Positions 60,243 through 64,000 of a stretch of 64,000 bases of DNA are shown in pieces. The translations under genes and the position numbers were made by a program. Every line of letters begins with the position of its first letter. The first letter of the stretch is position 1. The notes under the pieces were generated by a model. The model worked only from the letters and a program-made list of their open reading frames with translations, did not search any database and was not told where the DNA came from. Source of the DNA: Neospora caninum Liverpool (lineage: Eukaryota > Apicomplexa > Conoidasida > Eucoccidiorida > Sarcocystidae); contig NC_018397.1 in assembly GCF_000208865.1 (NCBI RefSeq), forward strand, positions 1 to 64,000, given 5' to 3'.

Positions 60243-63200
60243 AGAAGAGTCGCCAAAGCGGAAGGGTTCCGGCGACCAGAAGAAAAGAGAGACGGTGGGC
60301 CAACGATGAGCCGCGATCACGGTCGCAGTGACGGGGAAACAGGAAAGCAGCGATTAAGTGTGCAAACTTGCCGCAAGGAGATGGAATGGAGCGGGAGAAG
60401 CGGCGACACGCGAACAGCCTATCATGCAAAAAATCGGACTTCTTTGTGTGACTTTCTGAAACGGAAAAATTTATCGTCTTAAAAAGTCAAGCATGGGCAT
60501 GCACGCGGAAACGGTACTGCATGCATCCGCGTGACACGTAACGAATTCAGGGGGCTTAAACAGCGGCCAGGACGTAAATAGTGTTTGCTTTTCCGAGCAT
60601 ACTCTCGGAATTCTGTCAAGCACAAAGTAGGCAATAACTGCACTGTAACCACCCTAAACAAGACACAACTGTGTTGGCAGAGGTCACCGAACTTGTTAAC
60701 AATTTCACGCTGGAGTTGTTTCTCCCATGTCCGCGCCATCCGGCGTTGTTGACGAGCAAGGAAACTAGCGAAGGAAATGCAGAAGAAAAGCGGTTGGCAT
60801 TGTCCTATCAGGGAGGCTTATCGACGAAAGCGTTGGGATGGAGGAGGCTTTGTGGGGCTATTCCGTCGTCCAAGTGAGAGGCAGGTGGATATCGCTCTCT
60901 CCATAAAGCCAGTGGTGATTCTGCAACCACATCTTTTCCCTGAGGACACGGTTTGTTGTGCGGCAATCATAGGCTTGATGCACTTGGTGGTACAGAGAAA
61001 TGGTACAGAAAAAGCCACATGTCAATCGCGCCGACGGTCAACAGGACCCGGGGGGCAAGGGTGGGACTGTAAATCCGCGACACCGGCACACAAAGACCGC
61101 AGACTAGATGCGGAGGGATGCATCATGGCGAATGTATAGGAAAGAGGCCTGATGAGGAGGGAGAGCAGACGCAGTCGCTTGCGGGGGAATATCAGCCAGC
61201 GAGACGGATCGCCTGTTGGGACACAGGCCGCGGACTTCCTTGTTTCTTCACTCATGAAGACTTTGTACCCCCGAAAGCTGTATATGATCAACTGCTCAGG
61301 ACGAAGCCCCAGATCGAGTTACACCTCCGCTGTGATCGTCTATACAGCTGGGCATCCAACAAACGGTTTCTGCCGGGGCTGATGCATTTGCTTATCAGCG
61401 GCTTCACTTATTGCGTCGTGTTCTTTCCTGTTCGTAGTAGTACACACACTGTGCAGAAGGGCCATCAACGATGATGCGCTGAGAGACACCAGGGTTCTTG
61501 TTGGTCGGCACCAAGGTAGGTTATCTTGGGGCGGCTTGGTTCCCCAGTAAGAGGAACTAATGACGTAGGGGTCCCCTATATTTATCTGGCAACGCGGAAA
61601 CTCGTTGTTGAAGACGTTTGTGCAAGTCTGGACGCCTTCATGAGCGGCATGGATTCTTTGCACTTGCTACCCCTTGGGAGACAGGGAACCCAACAAGCAA
61701 GCAGGCACCCCTGAAGAGAAGAGTAGCCGAGGAATCAGAACAAGTTTTCTTTTTGTTCACAACGGCGTCTTACGGTTCCAGGTGTACACATTATCTCCGA
61801 CTCCTGCAGCCGATGTTGTGCCATTCGCATGCGGTGCGTGTTGTGAAGCTGTGCGTAATTCTTCCGTAGAGAGGGTTATCGGTAATTCAGCAGGTTACGG
61901 CTCCCTTGGTTTCCTTGTGGGCCAAAGTTGATCTTCCAAGGCCTATCGCCTGCGCCGTGCAACTTTCAGCCTGTTCTAGTGGTGAAAAATAAGAGCAGCC
62001 GGTCTCGAACCAGCCTTAGACAACTGTAGCATTTTAAAGTAACTCTATCTATTACTGTCTAATCCGGTACCAACCGCGTGAACAACGAATTGATGATGCC
62101 ATCGCTCAGGGGGATGCAATTTACCTTTCCACCCATATTTTTATCAGTGACAACTCTGGAAAAAGTTTATCGTTCCTCTCAGCCACGGCAATGTGCGCTG
62201 CACAGAGAATGAATTAACCACCACAAATCCGTGCTTAGAGCATAACCGATGCGGAATAACCTTAATGTCGTAGGATATTGAAATCAACACTTTTACCTGT
62301 GAACCGGTCGCCTGGTGTGGAGTTACCTGGGTATAAAAGTTCCATCAAACCGAAACCCGCTTGTAAGAAGACTAATCCAATTAAGTATAATAAACCCGCT
62401 CTCGACGAGGGACCCGAGCGACTGCGAACCAGGACGATCTCTATACTATCAAGGGCTCATTTTGTGTGATTTCCTCTTTTTTCTGGTCGTTAAAAATATG
62501 TGGAGCTCGTGTGTCGGAACCGTAGAGAGTTTTTTAATAGAGTGGCATATTTGCAAATATGGAGCTGGTCCTTCAGAACGGCGTCACGAAGTGGTGCCGG
62601 GGAGATTGAGTATGTTCAAAATCTGCCATTTCTTTTGCCAGTCCCCAAAAATGTGCATGTGCCACGGGGGGCCCCAAGGGATTGTTTGACTGAGACTCTG
62701 GGGCTGTGCATGTGCCTACACTAGACTTTCCCTCACGATGCAGCAAAATACGATGCCGTTATCCGCGTTCACAGGAAGCGGTCGACAACTGACGGTGGCA
62801 GAAAACATGTCTGGCAGAAGGGACGTCCCCTATTGCTGGCATGTCACCACATTTGAGGCCCACTGCGCAGTGCAAGGCCACACGAGATTCGATCAAGCCC
62901 CTAAAAAGACGTGTGCAACTTTGTTGTATGCAGGTAGTGAGAAGATAACCCATTGATATTGTCCGTAGTCACCAGTGGAACCCGGTCTCTAGTGAGCCTT
63001 TTCTGCCTGGAGGTACAGCTCCATTGCCATTCTGGTGGATACTTCCAACTTTACACTCATGGGGTCTACCCCCGAACGTCGCTTTTCAAAGAATGGTTCA
63101 CCCTGCGTGTGTCGATTTTGGCTGGGACACGACACACTACAGCCCAAACTTACGCATGCACACCAAATGGGGAGGGCTGGGCCGTTCCCAGAGCCTGCAA

Positions 63201-63335
63201 GTTGCGAGTAGGTGGTAATGCCCGGAAAGGCTGAATATCGAATCTACGGCCCCTCCAATTTTCCTTCGCTGTGTCATCCGGTCTCTCAAGCTGGTTTCAA
63301 AGCACCAAACTTTCGTAGGGCACAAACGAATCTAA
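60243..63335 (+). other. Interval of broken protein-like plus-strand frames
   Basis: Several short plus-strand pieces read like protein but sit in different frames with stops between. Examples are RQVDIALSIKPVVILQPHLF near 60890, FTHEDFVPPKAVYDQLLRTK near 61250, GVPYIYLATRKLVVEDV near 61570, VPFACGACCEAVRNSSV near 61820, RRDVPYCWHVTTFEAHC near 62820 and LPFWWILPTLHSWGLPPN near 63020. They could be exons of one gene, fragments of a decayed gene, or partly chance. I found no consistent phase chain linking them and no recognised family. Confidence 0.25.
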
Positions 63336-64000
63336 TATTCACTTGTCATCTGGAGGAAGGGTTCAACTGGAAGGCAAGGATTCACGTTCGGAGAGTTGAG
63401 ATCCAAAAAAAAGCGACACAGTCGTAACACAATTCCTACGTGGAAGTACGGCAGCTTAGTGTCCAGGAAACCCGTCACAGTTGAGCTCTTCACCAACGGG
63501 CGGGGCACGTGGGTGTCGCTGCCTTTGCATTTCGTGAGAACCGCTGGCAGTTTGCTCACGATGCAGGCCTACTACGGAGTGCCTTCCGCCACACAAATGA
63601 GCGGCTGTTTACCTCGCTCGGGTCGCGTCTGCAATGGTGTAGGAAACTGTACGTTCGGGAGAAGAGAGGCGCGTGCAACGACGCCTGCTGTTCGTTCCCG
63701 ATCTGTGAAGTCGGCCAGTGCGGAGAGTTCGTCAAGTACCATCAGTCGCCGTCAGCAGTCCCACTCGCCTCTCCCATGCAAACATAGGAATTCGTTTCCA
63801 CGCAGGTCACCACAAAAGAAGGACCGGAAAGATTTGCTTGTAGAGGTGTTAGACCGCATTTCTCTCCTCCTCGCGAAAGTAAATGGCTCTGACGGCGTCA
63901 GTAGCATTGGTGTGGATACCCCCGAAACATGTTCAGGGAAAGCACCAGCGCAAAAAGGAATGGTGCATTGTTCCAGCTGTTGTCCGAAACAAACAGTTAC
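63336..64000 (+). CDS. Partial open frame running off the right edge
   Basis: A frame stays open for about 221 codons from after a TAA at 63333 to the end of the window, with no stop. Its middle is Ser/Arg-rich (SASAESSSSTISRRQQSHS), followed by a helix-like piece, KDLLVEVLDRISLLLAKVN, and a Cys-rich end, MVHCSSCCPKQTV. The first in-frame ATG is near 63549. It is probably the start or an internal exon of a gene continuing past 64000; a CAG acceptor before 63806 is an alternative exon start. No family was recognised. Confidence 0.4.

Noticed and set aside
60243..63335. A mitochondrial cob/cox1 insertion, as is common in Toxoplasma nuclear DNA
   Set aside because: None of the protein-like pieces resembles cytochrome b or cox1 segments that I know. 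A nucleotide search would be needed to exclude rRNA fragments.
1..64000. CRISPR arrays, operons or prokaryote-like defence systems
   Set aside because: None seen. The architecture is eukaryotic throughout, with introns in most genes.

Overview
The window is the left end of a chromosome from a coccidian apicomplexan, most likely a sarcocystid of the Toxoplasma/Hammondia/Neospora/Besnoitia group. The support is a left telomere of CCCTAAA units at base 1, GC-balanced DNA with many GT-AG introns, a pentafunctional AROM gene, a purine nucleoside phosphorylase that closely resembles the Toxoplasma enzyme, and (TA)n microsatellites in introns and spacers. The species cannot be settled from the sequence alone.

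Layout. 1-318 is telomere. 319-3598 is subtelomeric DNA without a gene I can support; it includes a decayed telomere-like patch near 2100-2290. 3599-22237 (+) is AROM, an 18.6 kb gene of about 23 exons fusing 3-dehydroquinate synthase, EPSP synthase, shikimate kinase, type I dehydroquinase and shikimate dehydrogenase. 23271-25396 (+) is purine nucleoside phosphorylase in four exons. 25.4-32.3 kb is gene-poor, with one unfamiliar ORF carrying an 18-bp tandem repeat (27589-28287), a frame-switching coding-like stretch after it, and a short internal telomere motif. 32314-37330 (+) is a JmjN/JmjC/C5HC2 histone demethylase candidate. 38569-39561 (-) is a small RS-rich protein gene. 42421-44636 (+) is a four-exon gene for an unrecognised 227-residue protein. 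46155-48542 (-) is thymidylate kinase in five exons. 51926-59211 (-) is the cytosolic-type phenylalanyl-tRNA synthetase beta chain in fourteen exons. 59.9-64.0 kb holds scattered protein-like frames and an open frame that runs off the right edge; these are unresolved.

Most gene models were built by hand, joining exons where family motifs, GT-AG borders and intron phase agree. Where all borders were read (PNP, thymidylate kinase, the RS gene, the 227-residue gene, PheRS beta) the summed exon length is a whole number of codons. The genes do not form one pathway: they are unlinked housekeeping functions (chorismate synthesis, purine salvage, dTTP synthesis, tRNA charging, chromatin). I did not find a convincing new multi-gene system. 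The best leads for new biology are the repeat-bearing ORF at 27.6 kb, the 227-residue gene, and the 60-64 kb region.
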